A DNA stretch of 64,000 nt from Gigaspora margarita (taxonomy: Eukaryota; Glomeromycota; Glomeromycetes; Diversisporales; Gigasporaceae). A model generated the notes under the pieces. It was not told where the DNA came from. It was given only the letters and a program-made list of their open reading frames with translations, and ran no database searches. Shown here piece by piece: positions 10,581-22,379 of the stretch (positions within the stretch are counted from its first letter, which is position 1; every line of letters begins with the position of its first letter). A program made the translations under genes and the position numbers. The stretch lies in assembly GCA_009809945.1 (NCBI GenBank), contig WTPW01000063.1:478958-542957 (forward strand), in the 5' to 3' direction.

Positions 10581-11820
10581 GTAAAAACGAGCGGATACAT
10601 AATTCAGAAATTAATGATGANTTGAAAAAAATATTAATAGAAATTAAATATCAAATATCTTGGATTTCTTATGATGAATTTAAAGATATTAAAGAGATAG
10701 GTAAAGGTGGATTTGCAACTGTATATCGTGCTGAATGGCTTGATAAAAGTCAGGACTTAAACAGAACTGTTGCGCTTAAATTACTTCATAAATCAAATAA
10801 TTTCCACGAAGAATTTATAAGAGAGGTAATCTTATGAAATATTATTATTAATTATATTATTCGTTATTTATTTATATTAATAATATTAATATATAATTCA
10901 TTTTAATAATAAGTTAAAAGCATATTGTGATATTGGCCTTAGGGATCCCACATTTTTAAAATGTTTTGGTATATCAAGAGACGAAGCTTCTAAAGATTAT
11001 ATTCTTGTCATGNAATATGCNTCATTAGGTTGTTTGCGCNAANATCTACATNATATAGNCAAAATGGAATGGAAAGATAAATTAAATCTGTTACAATGTA
11101 TTGCGTCAGATCTTCAAATAATTCATTCTCATGATCTTGTTCATCGAGATTTACATAGTGGAAATATACTNCAAGATGACATTAANAATGCATATATTGC
11201 AGATTTAGGACTTTNGATAACAGNTAATATTGAATTAAAATCAAAATCAGATGGAATTTGTGGNATTTTACCATACATTGCNCCTGAAGTTTTGAACAAA
11301 CAACCATATACTAAAGCATCAGATATTTATTCATTTGGTATAATTATGTGGGAAATTTTATATGGTAAACCTGTAGCCTTTGTGCAAGATTCCAAGTTAC
11401 AATCTAAATTACAATATCAGTTCCAAGTATGTGATGGCTTACGACCACCTGTTCACGAAAGTACAGCAATATGCTATTTAGATTTAATGAAGAAATGTTG
11501 GCATACAGAACCAGAAAAACGTTTAACAGCAAATGAAGTTTACGAANTTTTTTTAGAATGGCAAAATAACCAAAGTATTTTATTAGAATTATCGGAATCT
11601 GATCAAAAGTTACGAAATATAAGAAATGAAGATATACAAATAAATGTTGATTCACTTTATAAAAGTAATTTTATTTCATTTAATAGTGCTTTTCAAGGTA
11701 ATTATAATGTTTTTTTTTTAAAAAAAAATATATTAATTTATAATTTAGCATTGTTTAAATAATTCTTTTATAGATAGTAATTTGGATAAATTGGAAATAC
11801 CGGATATTGCCGATGAATAA
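10581..11820 (+). CDS. TKL-type protein kinase, three exons (best preserved copy)
   Basis: Predicted Ser/Thr or Tyr kinase of the tyrosine-kinase-like type expanded in Rhizophagus. Exon 1 (10581-10825) encodes NERIHNSEINDD and the N-lobe with glycine loop GKGGFATVY and VALK Lys. The intron 10826-10913 (88 bp) is removed by GT...AG, giving E then LKAYCDIGL. Exon 2 (10914-11697) carries the catalytic loop HRDLHSGN (His codon near 11142), DLG in place of DFG (11202-11210), a YIAPEVL-like APE motif, SDIYSFGIIMWEIL and the CWHTEPEKR subdomain XI motif. The intron 11698-11773 leads to exon 3 (11774-11820), ending DSNLDKLEIPDIADE. If the last intron is retained, the frame ends at 11762. About 14 unresolved bases fall in or just beside the gene. 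HRD Asp and VALK Lys are present, so it may be active. Likely joined to the Sel1 frame upstream, giving 812 aa. Confidence 0.75.
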
Positions 11821-14134
11821 GTNCAACCCTCCAATTTTGGAACAGAAAATAAGGAAGAATAAGTTATGCTTTACTATAAAATACAATAGAATATTACAAA
11901 GAATAGTACACGTTGTTTATATAACAATTCCACACCTTATATGCTAACCTTTATATTTTCTCTTCATGTCGAAATCAATTCTTTGTATTTTGTATAAATT
12001 TCAGTTAATTTGATGTATTTTGATCAATAAATTTTGAATACGCAATTTTTAAATGGACTCCTTCAATTAGTAATTAAATGAAGATATAGTGAACGAATTT
12101 GTTATCATGTCACTATAATACCAACAACTGCAATGATGTTTATATACTAAAAAATTCATTAAATACCATATAAATATTTAGTGATTAATTGAAAAGATAA
12201 ATGCCATCTTTTTTTAAGAAAACCGACATTCGTTTAATTATATCGAATCAATTATCTTCAGGCTTTTAATTACAAGCACTAATCAGAAAAAGAATGACAT
12301 ATGTTTAGATATGTGTCGCAATTACATAAAATGCGAATGCCTTAACTATTTAACATTCATAGAACCACTTTCGTATGATGGTTAACACCTTCAATTAATT
12401 TACTTTAGTTATACAGTTTAAAGTACTTTTTTTTTTTTTAAAAAAAAAAACATATGATAGACAAAATAAAAAATAGAAAGATTTAATAGAATTGTAGTCT
12501 TTATTGTTGAAAAGCAACTTGAACATTTATTTTTTTATTGTTAAACAGTAACATGAACATTTATTTTTTTTAAAAAGTTATTACTTTATATTATCCATTT
12601 TTTGAAAAGTCATACTATGCCAACTTTATTAAAAGAGAAGAGTCCTATAACTCTGACAAGCTTCTCTGATAATTTTCTTTGTTTATTATGTGTTGTTTTT
12701 GTTATTTAAAAGGCACTTTAATCTTTATAAATAATGTAATATTAAATTATGAAAGTTTTCCTACGAAATAAATGCATAGAAATTGAACCAATTTATCTGA
12801 ATGACCGTATAAGAATGTTATACTTAAAAAATCCATATTCCTTACGTTCCCATAACATTTGTCAATTTTTAAATTAAAGTTTTCAAAAATTTTTGATTTC
12901 AAATATTAAGTCGTCTGTATCTTGGAATTTATAATGTAAGCAAATTAAATCGCCCACTCTAGAGCTTATGCAAACTTCATTTCGCAGTTTATGTCCATTT
13001 ATCGAATGTGATTATCACATTTTAGAAATTTCTTTGAAACATTTAAGCTTTAACATTGATAATTTTATTTTTAAAAGTTTAATTGACACTATAACAGCAC
13101 AAAAAGGGGTGTTTTGATTACTTTCTAACATAATCGGAAACCGTTTTAAACTATGTTTTATCATCATGCGCACAGACTTTTATTTAATTAAGTGTTGCTT
13201 GTATTCAGAAATATTGATTCGTGGTATTAAAAATAAGAAAATCAAACTTTCATAAACCTTTTGATTACTAAAGTTATCTTTGAGCAATTTTATTATACAA
13301 ACCACTTATATCTAGTCCTAATAACTAAACTTAAAACACTTTCGATCAATATGTCTCAAGATTTATTAACTATATTATGAAGGATTGAACATTCGAATTA
13401 TTTCATGTGATTATAGACTTATAAAAAATGATTAAATTTTATCCACTCAAAAGTTCTCGAGCAATGGCTCTCATTTTTTTCATCATTTCAAATTTATCTT
13501 TTGATAGTTATTTTTCTGTTATACATAATTGTGCAATTTTAAAGATTGAAATCGATTTAACAACCACTATGGTTAGCTGACTAATTTATGGACTTATCAT
13601 TGTATTTGTTTAAATTGACTTTTAGTCGACTAAACAGATTCCAATCCCTAATATGAACCAACATTATTAACTAGGTTTGACTTTAACCTACGCAAAACCT
13701 GTGGATTTCGTATAACATTTCAACCCTCAGATAGTATAATATAAAAAATTGCTAGTACCTAATCGACCTAGAGAAAAAAATAATCACTTGTAATGTGCTA
13801 TAATCCTGAGAAAAAAAATCTAATGATATCTGAATAATGAACTTCATAAGATAAATATCTATTGTGTCATATTATGACCTTTAGATCCACCCAAGCATCA
13901 GGTTTACTTAGTTTCAATAAATTAAATGGATAAAATCAAGTTATTATTTTGCATCTTTTTTTTCCCTTCTATTAGAAAGGCATAAATAATTAATATAAAA
14001 TCTATACAATCTTTCTCTATGATTACGTCTGTAATATATACGCACATGCGTTACATTCTGTATGCGGCAATTGCAAATAAAAATATATGTTGCGCAATGT
14101 AATGCATACCTAACTCAAGATTTCTTGCAGCAAG
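11821..14134. other. intergenic, upstream region of Sel1 pseudogene, no gene
   Basis: Only short frames without conservation. It aligns throughout with 53882-56235 and less closely with 5996-8829 and 16394-18240, so it is the spacer of the tandem cassette. The last 100 bp hold the upstream block with GTTGCGCAAT (14089-14098), one base off the palindrome of the intact genes. Confidence 0.6.
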
Positions 14135-14899
14135 ATGTCAATTTACAAAAATATATTAGAAAATAATCCAGAAAAAATCGACAATTCCTCAGATGTTACG
14201 CAAATAACCAACAATGTTACCCAACTGTATTTAGAAGATAACAAGTCATAGAACTTTTTTAATGAAATTGTTGAAGAAATGTGTAATTTGTATAATGAAG
14301 AAAGATCAAAAAACCAAGATCCAGATTTAATCCTTGACATATTAGAACAATTTCTAATAAAGAAAAGGCAAGCCAAAACGAAATCATCAATTATTGTTTA
14401 AATCATCAAACTAGTCCTATAATTCATATCATTCTTGCAAATTGTTATCATGATGGTAAATGGGTCAAAAAGGATGAACATGAGGCATTCGTTTATTATC
14501 AAAAATCAGCAGATATATGGAACGCTGATGGAACATATAATGTTGAATGTTGTTATGATGTTGGAATTGGTGTTGAAAATGATGAACATAAGGCATACGT
14601 TTATTATCAAAACTCAGCAGAGATGGAGAACGAGTGGAACAAATCAAGTTGGACATTGTTATGATGAAGGAATTAGAGGATGGACATAAGGCATTCGCTT
14701 ATTATCAAAAACCAGCAGAGATTGGGGATGCAAGTTGAACATGATATTGTTATTGTGAGGGAATTGGAGTTGGAAAGGATGAACATCAGGCATTCGTTTG
14801 TTATCAAAAATCGGCAGAAATGGGAGACGTTAGTGGAATTTCTTCGGTTGCAGGAATGTTATCGAAATGGAATTGGAGATACAATGCTGGTAACAAAAG
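14135..14899 (+). pseudogene. Sel1-repeat pseudogene (left block)
   Basis: The start MSIYKNILENNPEKIDNSSD matches the intact genes, but codon 39 is TAG (14249-14251), where the intact copy has Arg after NKS. Further on, the frame is lost at a one-base deletion around 14371 (GGCAAGCC for GGCAAAGCCC), and several repeats carry small deletions (near 14630, 14670, 14740). About five Sel1 repeats remain visible in changing frames, fewer than the nine of the intact gene. The last repeat is shortened, running from SVAGMLSKWNW-like sequence to GNK. The copy at 56236-57009 has the same TAG and the same deletions and keeps a slightly longer 3' end (GVTRDPN). One unresolved base lies just past the end (14917). 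Confidence 0.8.
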
Positions 14900-15280
14900 T
14901 AAATAAAAAATTTAAANTTGAGCTAGTGTATTGAGACATATCACAACCCAATCATAAGATCAATGAACCAAAATTCATATATTTTGAATTAAAATAAAAT
15001 TAGAGCGATGTTCTAAAATTTTTAGAAAGGTGAATTCATAAGAGTATCTTCAAGTTAGAAGAAAAGATTGCTATTCCTTATCTTGGCATTCGATTAGTTG
15101 ACCTAGATATTCATTAATTTCATATATGTATATATATTATGCATATAATACTTATTTAATAACTGCTTTAAATCGTTGATTAGGGAAAAGGATTTAACAA
15201 TAGGTATTATAATATAATTAATTTTTATAAAATATATTGATATTAAATTATTTAATGAATAATTTTATAAATAATAATAG

Positions 15281-16393
15281 GCACAAACGATTGGATATAT
15301 ATTCAGAAATTAATGACAATCTGAAAAAAAAATATTAGTAGAAAATAAATATCAGATATCTTGGATTTCTTATGATGAATTTAAAAGCACTAAAGAGATA
15401 GGTAAAGGTGGATTTGCAACTGTATATTATGTGATAAAAGTCAACCTTAAACAGAAATGTTGCGTTTAAAAATCAAATAATTACCATGAAGAATTAATAA
15501 GAGAGGCAATCTTTATGAAATATTATTATTAATTATATTATTCGTTATTTCATTTGTATTAATAATATTAATATATAATTCATTTTAATAATAAGTTAAA
15601 AGCATAATGTGATATTGGGCTTAAGAATTCAACATTTTTAAAATGTTTTGGTATATCACGAGACGAAACTTCTAAAGATTATATTCTTGTCATGAAATAT
15701 GCATCATTAGTTTGTTTGCGCCAAATTCTACATCATATAGCCAAAATGGAATGGAAAGATAAATTAAATCTGTTACATTGTATTACGTCAGATTTTCAGA
15801 TAATTCATTCTCATGATCTTGTTCATCGAGATTTACATAGTGGAAATATTCTACAAAATAACTTTAAGAATGCATACATTGTAGATTTAGGACTTTTAAC
15901 AGCTAATATTGAATTAAAGTCGAAATCAGATGGTATTTTTGAAATTTTATCTTACATTGCATCTGAAGTTTTGAACATACAACCATATAATAAAGTATCA
16001 GATATTTATTCATTTGGTATAATTATGTTGGAAATTTTATATGGTAAACCTGTAGCCTTTGTGCAAGATTCCAAATTACAATCTAAATTACAATATCAGT
16101 TCCAAGTATGCGGCGGCTTACGACCACTGTCACGAAAGTACAGCAATATGCTATTTAGATTTAATGAACGAAAGTATTTTATTAGAATTTGATAAAAAGC
16201 CACAAAATATAAAAAATGTAAATATGCAAATAAATATTGATTCACTTTATAAAAGTAATTTTATTTCATTTAATAGTGCTTATCAAGGTAATTATAAAGT
16301 TTAATTAATAAAGTTTAATTTATATTTTAGCAATGTTTAAGTAATTCTTTTATAGATAGTTATTTGTATATTTTGGATATTTTTGATGAATAA
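15281..16393 (+). pseudogene. protein kinase pseudogene (left block)
   Basis: Three-exon layout of the intact kinase. Exon 1 keeps GKGGFATVY but then loses about 20 bases, and the VALK Lys region is shortened and out of frame. Exon 2 starts after AG at 15594-15595 with LKA, then TAA in place of the Tyr codon. From 15692 a 166-residue frame remains with HRDLHSGN, VDLGL and SDIYSFGIIMLEIL, until a deletion near 16130 shifts the frame. A further deletion of about 85-90 bp removes subdomain XI (CW...EKR) entirely. The tail and a last exon ending YLYILDIFDE are still visible. The copy at 57387-58462 shares the exon 1 damage, the missing subdomain XI and the frameshift. Not expected to encode an active kinase. 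Confidence 0.8.
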
Positions 16394-18240
16394 GTGCAAC
16401 CCTCAAATTTTTCAACGGAAAATAAGGAAGAATATTATTCTTTATGATAAAATAAAATAGAAAATTACAAAGAATCCTGCAAGTTGCTTATATAACATCC
16501 TCACGTCTGATAAGCTAAAAGTTTAAATTTTCTCTTCGTTTTGATTTCAATTCATTGTATTTGTATTAAAATTTCAGTTGATTTAATAAATTTTGATCAA
16601 TAAATTTTGAATTGCAATTTTTAAATGGACTCCTACTATTTATAATACAATGAACCAATTTGTTATCATGTCACTATAATACCAACAGCTGCAATGATGT
16701 TTAAATTCTAGTATATACTAAAAAATTCATTAATTACCATATAAGTATTTAAGGATTAATTGAAAAGATAAATTGCATCTTTTATTAGAAAGCATACATT
16801 CGTTTAATTATAACTAAACAATTATTTTCAGACTTTTAATTACAAGCACTAATCAGATAAAGAATGATATATGTTTAAATATGTGTCACAATTGCATAAA
16901 ATGCGAATACCTTAACTATTTAACATTCATAGGACGACTTTCGTATGATGGTTATCATCTTCAAATTAATTTACTTACTTATACAGTTTAAAGTACTTTT
17001 TTTAAAAATAACATAGAATAAAATAAACAATAGAAAGATTTAATAAAGTGTTAGGGCTTTATTGTTGAAAAGTAACTTGAACATTAATTTTTTTAAAAAG
17101 TTATTACTTTATATTATTTATTTTTGAAAAGTCATTAACATGCCAACTTTAATAAAAAGAGAAGAGCCCTATAACTCTGACAATCTTCTCTGTATAATTT
17201 TCTTTGTTTATTATGCGTTGTTTTTGTTTTTTTTTTGAAAAAGCACTTTAATCTTTATAAATAATGTAATATTAAATTATGAAAGTCGTCCTACGAAATA
17301 AATGCATAGAAATTGAACAATTTATCTGAATGGCTATATAAGAATGTTATACTTAAAAAATTAATCAAACATAAATTCTAAATGTTCAAATCCATATTCC
17401 ACAATCATTTATTACGAATCCCATTGCATTTGTCAATTATTGATTAAATTTTTCAAAAATTTTGGATTTCGAATAATTAATCGTCAATGTCTTGAAATTT
17501 CTTAATGTAAACAAATTAAATCATCCACTCGAGAGCTTTCTGCAAATTTTATTTCGCATTTATGTCCATTTATCGAATTTACTTATCACTTTTTAGAACT
17601 TTGATTGAAACATTTAAACTTTAGCTTGACAATTTTCGAAGTTTAATTGACGCTATAAAGCACAACAAAAAGGTTTTTTTTGATAACTTTCTAACATCAT
17701 AAGAAACTTCATACGTATAGACTTTTATTTAATTAAGTGTTGCTTGCATTCAGGAATATTGATTCGTGGTATTATAAATAAAAAAACCATAACATTTCAT
17801 AAAAACTGCTTTTTGATTAAAAAGCTTTCTTTGAGCAATTTTATTATACAAACCACTTATAGCTAGTCCCAATAAAATTAAACCACTTCGATCATTATGT
17901 GCCCAAAATAGTGTTATCTATACTAGGAAGGATTGAACATTCGAATAGCTTAACGTGATTATGTGCAAATGGATTTATAAAAAATTATTAAATTTCATTC
18001 ACTCAAAAGTTTTCGAACAATGGACGTTCCAATTTTTTTTCATCATTTCAAATTTATTAAAATTGGTATACATAATCAGGTAATTTAAAAGATTGAAATC
18101 GATTTATCAACTACTAACTAATCATTGTATTTAATTAGATTGACTATTTAGTCGATTAAACTGATTCCTATTCCTAATGTGAGCCAACATTATTAACTAA
18201 GTTTGACTTTCACCTACTCAAAGCCTGCAGATTTTGTATA
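16394..18240. other. intergenic spacer of cassette, ending in orphan upstream block
   Basis: No gene. It aligns with 58463-60330. From about 17900 the sequence matches the region normally found 600-900 bp before a Sel1 start (also 8130-8460 and 13390-13740), but at about 18240 it passes into a dispersed repeat instead of a Sel1 gene. Confidence 0.6.
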
Positions 18241-18244
18241 ACAA

Positions 18245-19127
18245 TTCAACCCATAGATAATATAAAAATTTGAAGAAACTACCAAACCAAAAAGGCCAAC
18301 GCCAACAAATGAAGCACAGCCAAAAACAAAATCGCAAACAATACTTAACAACTGATAAATAATACATCAACGAAAGCAACACTAGTAAACATCGCACACT
18401 AGTGAAGTGACGACAAAACACTAAAAAGCAATGGTAATATGGTGTACCAGAAAAACAATGACACCATTAAAGCCAAAGATCCAAAAGAAGATGATGACAC
18501 CAACAACGATAACATAATGTAGAAGATAAAATGTTAATACAAAAAAAAGAAAAAAGCAAAAGTAAAAGAAAACAAAAAAACCATGTCCAAATACAAAGTC
18601 AGTATCTGTTTTCAGACCCAACGAGGCAAGACAATACTTGTATGCAAAAAGAACGTCTAAAAAAATAAAAAAATAATAAAGAATTAGTATAGAAATAAAA
18701 TAAAAAAACTTAAATGAAAAGAATCACACAAATGCAAAGCCATTTTATAAGAATGCCAGAAAATATGCAAGACTCTCCATAAGAATACAAAAAAGCATGC
18801 GAAGCAACATGAAAGAATATTTCATAATAATACGCAAACATGCTAGAGAAACGTGCAAGATTAACCCATAAGAATACCGAAAAACATGAAAGACCACTTC
18901 ACTAAACGTCAAAGAAACATAGGTGTTGAACCCAGAAAAAATATAATGGTAAAACCAGCAATGACACCAATGACGACACATGATGATGGCATCAAAATTA
19001 AAAAGCAAAGCTAAAAACAATTAGCGAAGAAACAAAAAAATAATGATTATCTTTGACCAAAAACTAAATATGAAAAAAATTAAAAAGTTAAATAGAAAAA
19101 AATATACGAAAAAAAACTAAATATGAA
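18245..19127. repeat. dispersed A-rich repeat, copy 1
   Basis: A-rich sequence with phrases such as AAACCAAAAAGGC and AAGCAACACTAG, also found at 23035-23810 and 60335-61190, and as a short 3' remnant at 26420-26450. In every case it is followed by the tRNA-like repeat segment, so the two probably form one repeat family. Long Phe/Leu-rich minus-strand frames and Lys/Thr-rich plus-strand frames are composition artefacts. The part near 18730-18920 has a loose internal period of about 45 bp. Confidence 0.65.
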
Positions 19128-19131
19128 TTAA

Positions 19132-20528
19132 GGGTAGAGTGTACGTAGATCATTTATCATATGATTTTGGTGGTACATTGGGATTTCATGCAAAATTTGA
19201 AATACGCCACTGATAAAAGTTTTTAAAACCATGGTCAATCTTTGCCAAAATTTGTTAATATACAGATTAGCATGACAGAAGTTCGATTTATGTATTATCG
19301 TTACACAAGATTTTACATATCAAAAACATAAGAAAAAGAGATATATCATATGACTGCTCATCAAAAAATCGTCCAATTTCTACAAAACTTTTACTGGGTA
19401 TTATACAGCCGCAAGGTAAATAGCTTGTTAAAAATACATCACTTACATCTTCAACCTGCAAGACTTTTATTAGACGTAGGTTTTCTCTAATAATTTGTTA
19501 AATTCCACCTAAAACAAAGCCTTCGTGGGCAAGTATGTCAATTTATTGAAATTATTTGTGCCATTATAAATACCGCAAGCTATTTAGATGCTTGGTACAA
19601 TGAAATTCTGATGTCTATGTCAAAACACATCTAACGCTTCTCACATTCTGTAACTTTCATAAGGCACGAGTATGAATCTTTAAATGTATATCAAATGTAT
19701 TACGGGTGAATATATAGTTATATGACTGCTAAGCAGCTAATACAATATTTGCTTTTTTTTTTATTTATCTATACTTATAAAACTCTTATTTATAAATGTT
19801 TAGGTTGTTCGAATAGTTATAAAAGATGCATACAATCAGAGGCATTGGTTTTGTTAGCTATAGTTTTTGGATACAAATATATGAAAATATGTACTAACAA
19901 TGTAAAAAAAAATGGTGCATGTTATATTTACTGTAACAATAGAATCTATAGAATAGATCATATTTGTATTAATGTTTGAAAAATTGCATTTAGTTAAAAA
20001 AGAGTAAAATACAGTATCAATATTAAAGATTGAATGATTAATGTTTTTAGTGATCAATAATTCTAGAACATATCATAATGTTTAACCATAACGATAAGAG
20101 CTATTAAATAAGTCCTTTAATAAGTTTATGTAACATAGATTTAACAGCGAAGATTTTTATATTTAAATATATCGAAAGTATCAAACTTACTAATTTACCG
20201 ATATTTAATCAGCCAATCATATTTGATGAAGATCATCTGACATGATAGCCAATTAAAAAGAAGTTCTGTCATGCTATACAGATTAAACCTTCTATTTATA
20301 GTAGTAAAATCTTCGGAGGTTATATTATTTTAAAAAAATATACTTCCTTATATAGTTAAATTTGCCGGGGGGCTTCAAATTTGCCGGGGTTACACAAGAA
20401 AACAAATAGTAAAAATGTTTCTAAAACAGGTAATTACCCAATCAGAGTTGTGTTTACTATATAATCGGTTACACAAAAAAATTTGACAACGCATATCATA
20501 TGATAAATGATTTACATACACTCTACCC
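19132..20528. mobile_element. TTAA-flanked TIR element, 1397 bp
   Basis: The ends are inverted repeats of about 30 bp: GGGTAGAGTGTACGTAGATC at the left, GGGTAGAGTGTATGTAAATC at the right in reverse, both continuing into ATTTATCATATGA. TTAA flanks both sides (19128-19131, 20529-20532), as for piggyBac-type insertions. The right block lacks it (near 61180), with a small deletion at the site. No transposase frame is visible; the 85-codon frame at 19722-19979 resembles nothing I know. Inside, GCCGGGG occurs twice near 20363-20395. Confidence 0.8.
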
Positions 20529-20536
20529 TTAAAATA

Positions 20537-20797
20537 TGAAAATTTTAAAAAATTAAGTATCTGTTGAATCTGTAAATGTGGTATACAGGTGGAATTTAAT
20601 TGGACAATCTGGTGACATTAATGTTAGTTTTAAAAGATTATCAAAACATACAATATAAGTTGGTCTACATGGCGTAAGTAGCAAGGCGTCAACTTCTATT
20701 CACCTGGTCGTCAGTTCAAAATCTGCGAAGTCGTGTTGATATTTTTTCGATATAATTTTCAGTCAACCAATTAAGGCTAGGGTGTAGATCATTTTTC
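20537..20797 (+). repeat. tRNA-like dispersed repeat segment, copy 1
   Basis: Contains TGGCGTAAGTAG (20670-20681, A-box-like) and CAGTTCAAAATC (20712-20723, decayed B-box-like) at tRNA spacing, with a D-stem-like CTAC...GTAG around the first. Other copies are at 61196-61440 (plus), 24010-24180 and 27050-27240 (both minus). It ends CAACCAATTAAGGCTAGGG. The homology between left and right blocks also stops just after this point. Confidence 0.6.
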
Positions 20798-21149
20798 ATA
20801 TGATGCACAAATCATAACAGTCAAATTGAGACATTTAAATAAAAATTGATTTTTTGAATTTAGTTTATATAAATACATTAATAATTGTTGCAGATCATAA
20901 TTTAAAATGAAATCTACATTCTTTACTTAACTTGCTAGCCTTCTAAAACCCACTAATACTTTTGGTTATTATATATTTTTTTAAAACTAACCCTAACTCT
21001 AAACCCCTAACCCTAAAAAATACACCCCCAAAAAATTTAGTTTTTGAGATTTTATACTATCATTTCATTTAAATCTGGATTTCATTATGATCTGTCACAA
21101 TAATTATGCTAGCATAAGCAATTTAATAAAACCTGCTATAGCTATTACC
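20798..21149. other. AT-rich stretch, no gene
   Basis: Nothing coding. It contains a few CCCTAA-like words near 20990-21025, too few and irregular to call telomeric. Confidence 0.5.
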
Positions 21150-21276
21150 TGTTTTTTTTCTTTTAACAATCATATCCCTATTACTTTTTTTTTCTTTTAG
21201 CGATTATATCGCTATTACTTTTTTCTTTTGGCTATTATTTTTTTTCTTTTAGTGATCATTTATATTGCTATTACTT
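21150..21276. repeat. short tandem repeat, about 35-bp unit, 4 copies
   Basis: Units of the form TTTTTTCTTTTAGCGATTAT followed by ATCGCTATTAC, imperfect and T-rich. Confidence 0.6.
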
Positions 21277-21784
21277 TTTATTAAAGCAAATACATTTAAA
21301 ATATATAAATTTCATTATAGTATTATTGCATCTATTCGCTGTTATTTTTTTATCCTAAATAATACCCACTTCATACCAGGTCTTTAAGCAGAGACTTGTG
21401 GAGGTATTTTCTTCAGACAACCTGTTATGTATTGGGATGATTGTATATTTTTGCTTTCGAAAACATTTTTTTGCTCAGTGTGCTTTATTGCAAAGGTTGC
21501 AATATCTTTTATCACAAACTTCGGTAAGTTTATTCCAGAAAGGATACTTTTTTTACTTACTTTGGAGGATAGTTTGTTATTATAAGTGTTCCAGGTTCAA
21601 ATGCATTTTGAGATATTTGAATCTGAAGAAGTAGGTTCAATTGAATCAATAAGTTCTTTAAATGTATTGTCTTCATCCATTGTATAGTTAAATTCGAGCA
21701 AAAAAATGTAAAAAAAAAGAAATCGCATATTTATATTATTAATTAAAAAAATTAAAATGATTAATTGTCATCATATTAAATTAA
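21277..21784. other. no gene recognised
   Basis: A 78-codon plus-strand frame at 21398-21634 shows no motif, family match or conserved counterpart in the window. I see nothing else here. Confidence 0.4.
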
Positions 21785-22340
21785 CTTTTAATTAAAAAAA
21801 AAGCCAAAAAAAATTGAATTTTCTTATTAAAAGATAGTAATTTTTTATTTGTAATATTATACCATATTAAATTAAAAAAATCAAAGAAAATTGATTTTTG
21901 TTCATTATAAGATAGTAATTTTTTATTTGTCATTTCATGCCATATCAATTAAAAAAAAGTAAAAGAAAAATTAATTTTTGTTTGTTATAAAATAGAATTT
22001 TATATTTGTTATATCATGCTATATTAAATTAAAAAAAAAAGAGTTGACTTTTGTTCATCATAAGATAGTAATTTTTTATTTGTCATTTTACGGCATATTA
22101 AATTAAAAAAAAAGTCAAAGAAAAATTTGATTTTTGTTCGTTATAAAATATAATTTTTATTCATCATATTGCACCACATTAAATTAAAAAAAAAAAGGTC
22201 AAAAAAAATTTTGATTTTTGTTTGTTATAAAATATAATTTTTTATTCATCATATCATGCTACATTAAATGAAAAAAAAAGTTAAAGAAAATTGATTTTTT
22301 TCATCATGAGATAGTAATTATTTATTCATCATAATGATAG
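21785..22340. repeat. minisatellite, about 80-90 bp unit, 7 copies
   Basis: Each unit runs roughly AAATTAAAAAAAAAGTCAAA, then GATTTTTGTTCATTATAA, GATAGTAATTTTTTATTTGT and CATATCATGCCATATT. Copies differ by small indels in the A and T runs. Confidence 0.75.
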
Positions 22341-22379
22341 TCTAAATTAATATTGCTCAACTGATCTATCAAACTCATT

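Noticed and set aside
18218-19020. Series of Phe/Leu/Trp-rich minus-strand frames, also at 23085-23288 and 60290-61079
   Set aside because: They lie in a dispersed A-rich repeat; the composition follows from poly-A-like sequence, and the frames differ between copies.
20985-21030. CCCTAA-like words suggesting interstitial telomere sequence
   Set aside because: Only three irregular CCCTAA words mixed with CTCTAAACCCC; no regular array.
21785-22340. CRISPR-like array
   Set aside because: The whole unit repeats, there are no unique spacers, and the context is eukaryotic; it is a minisatellite.
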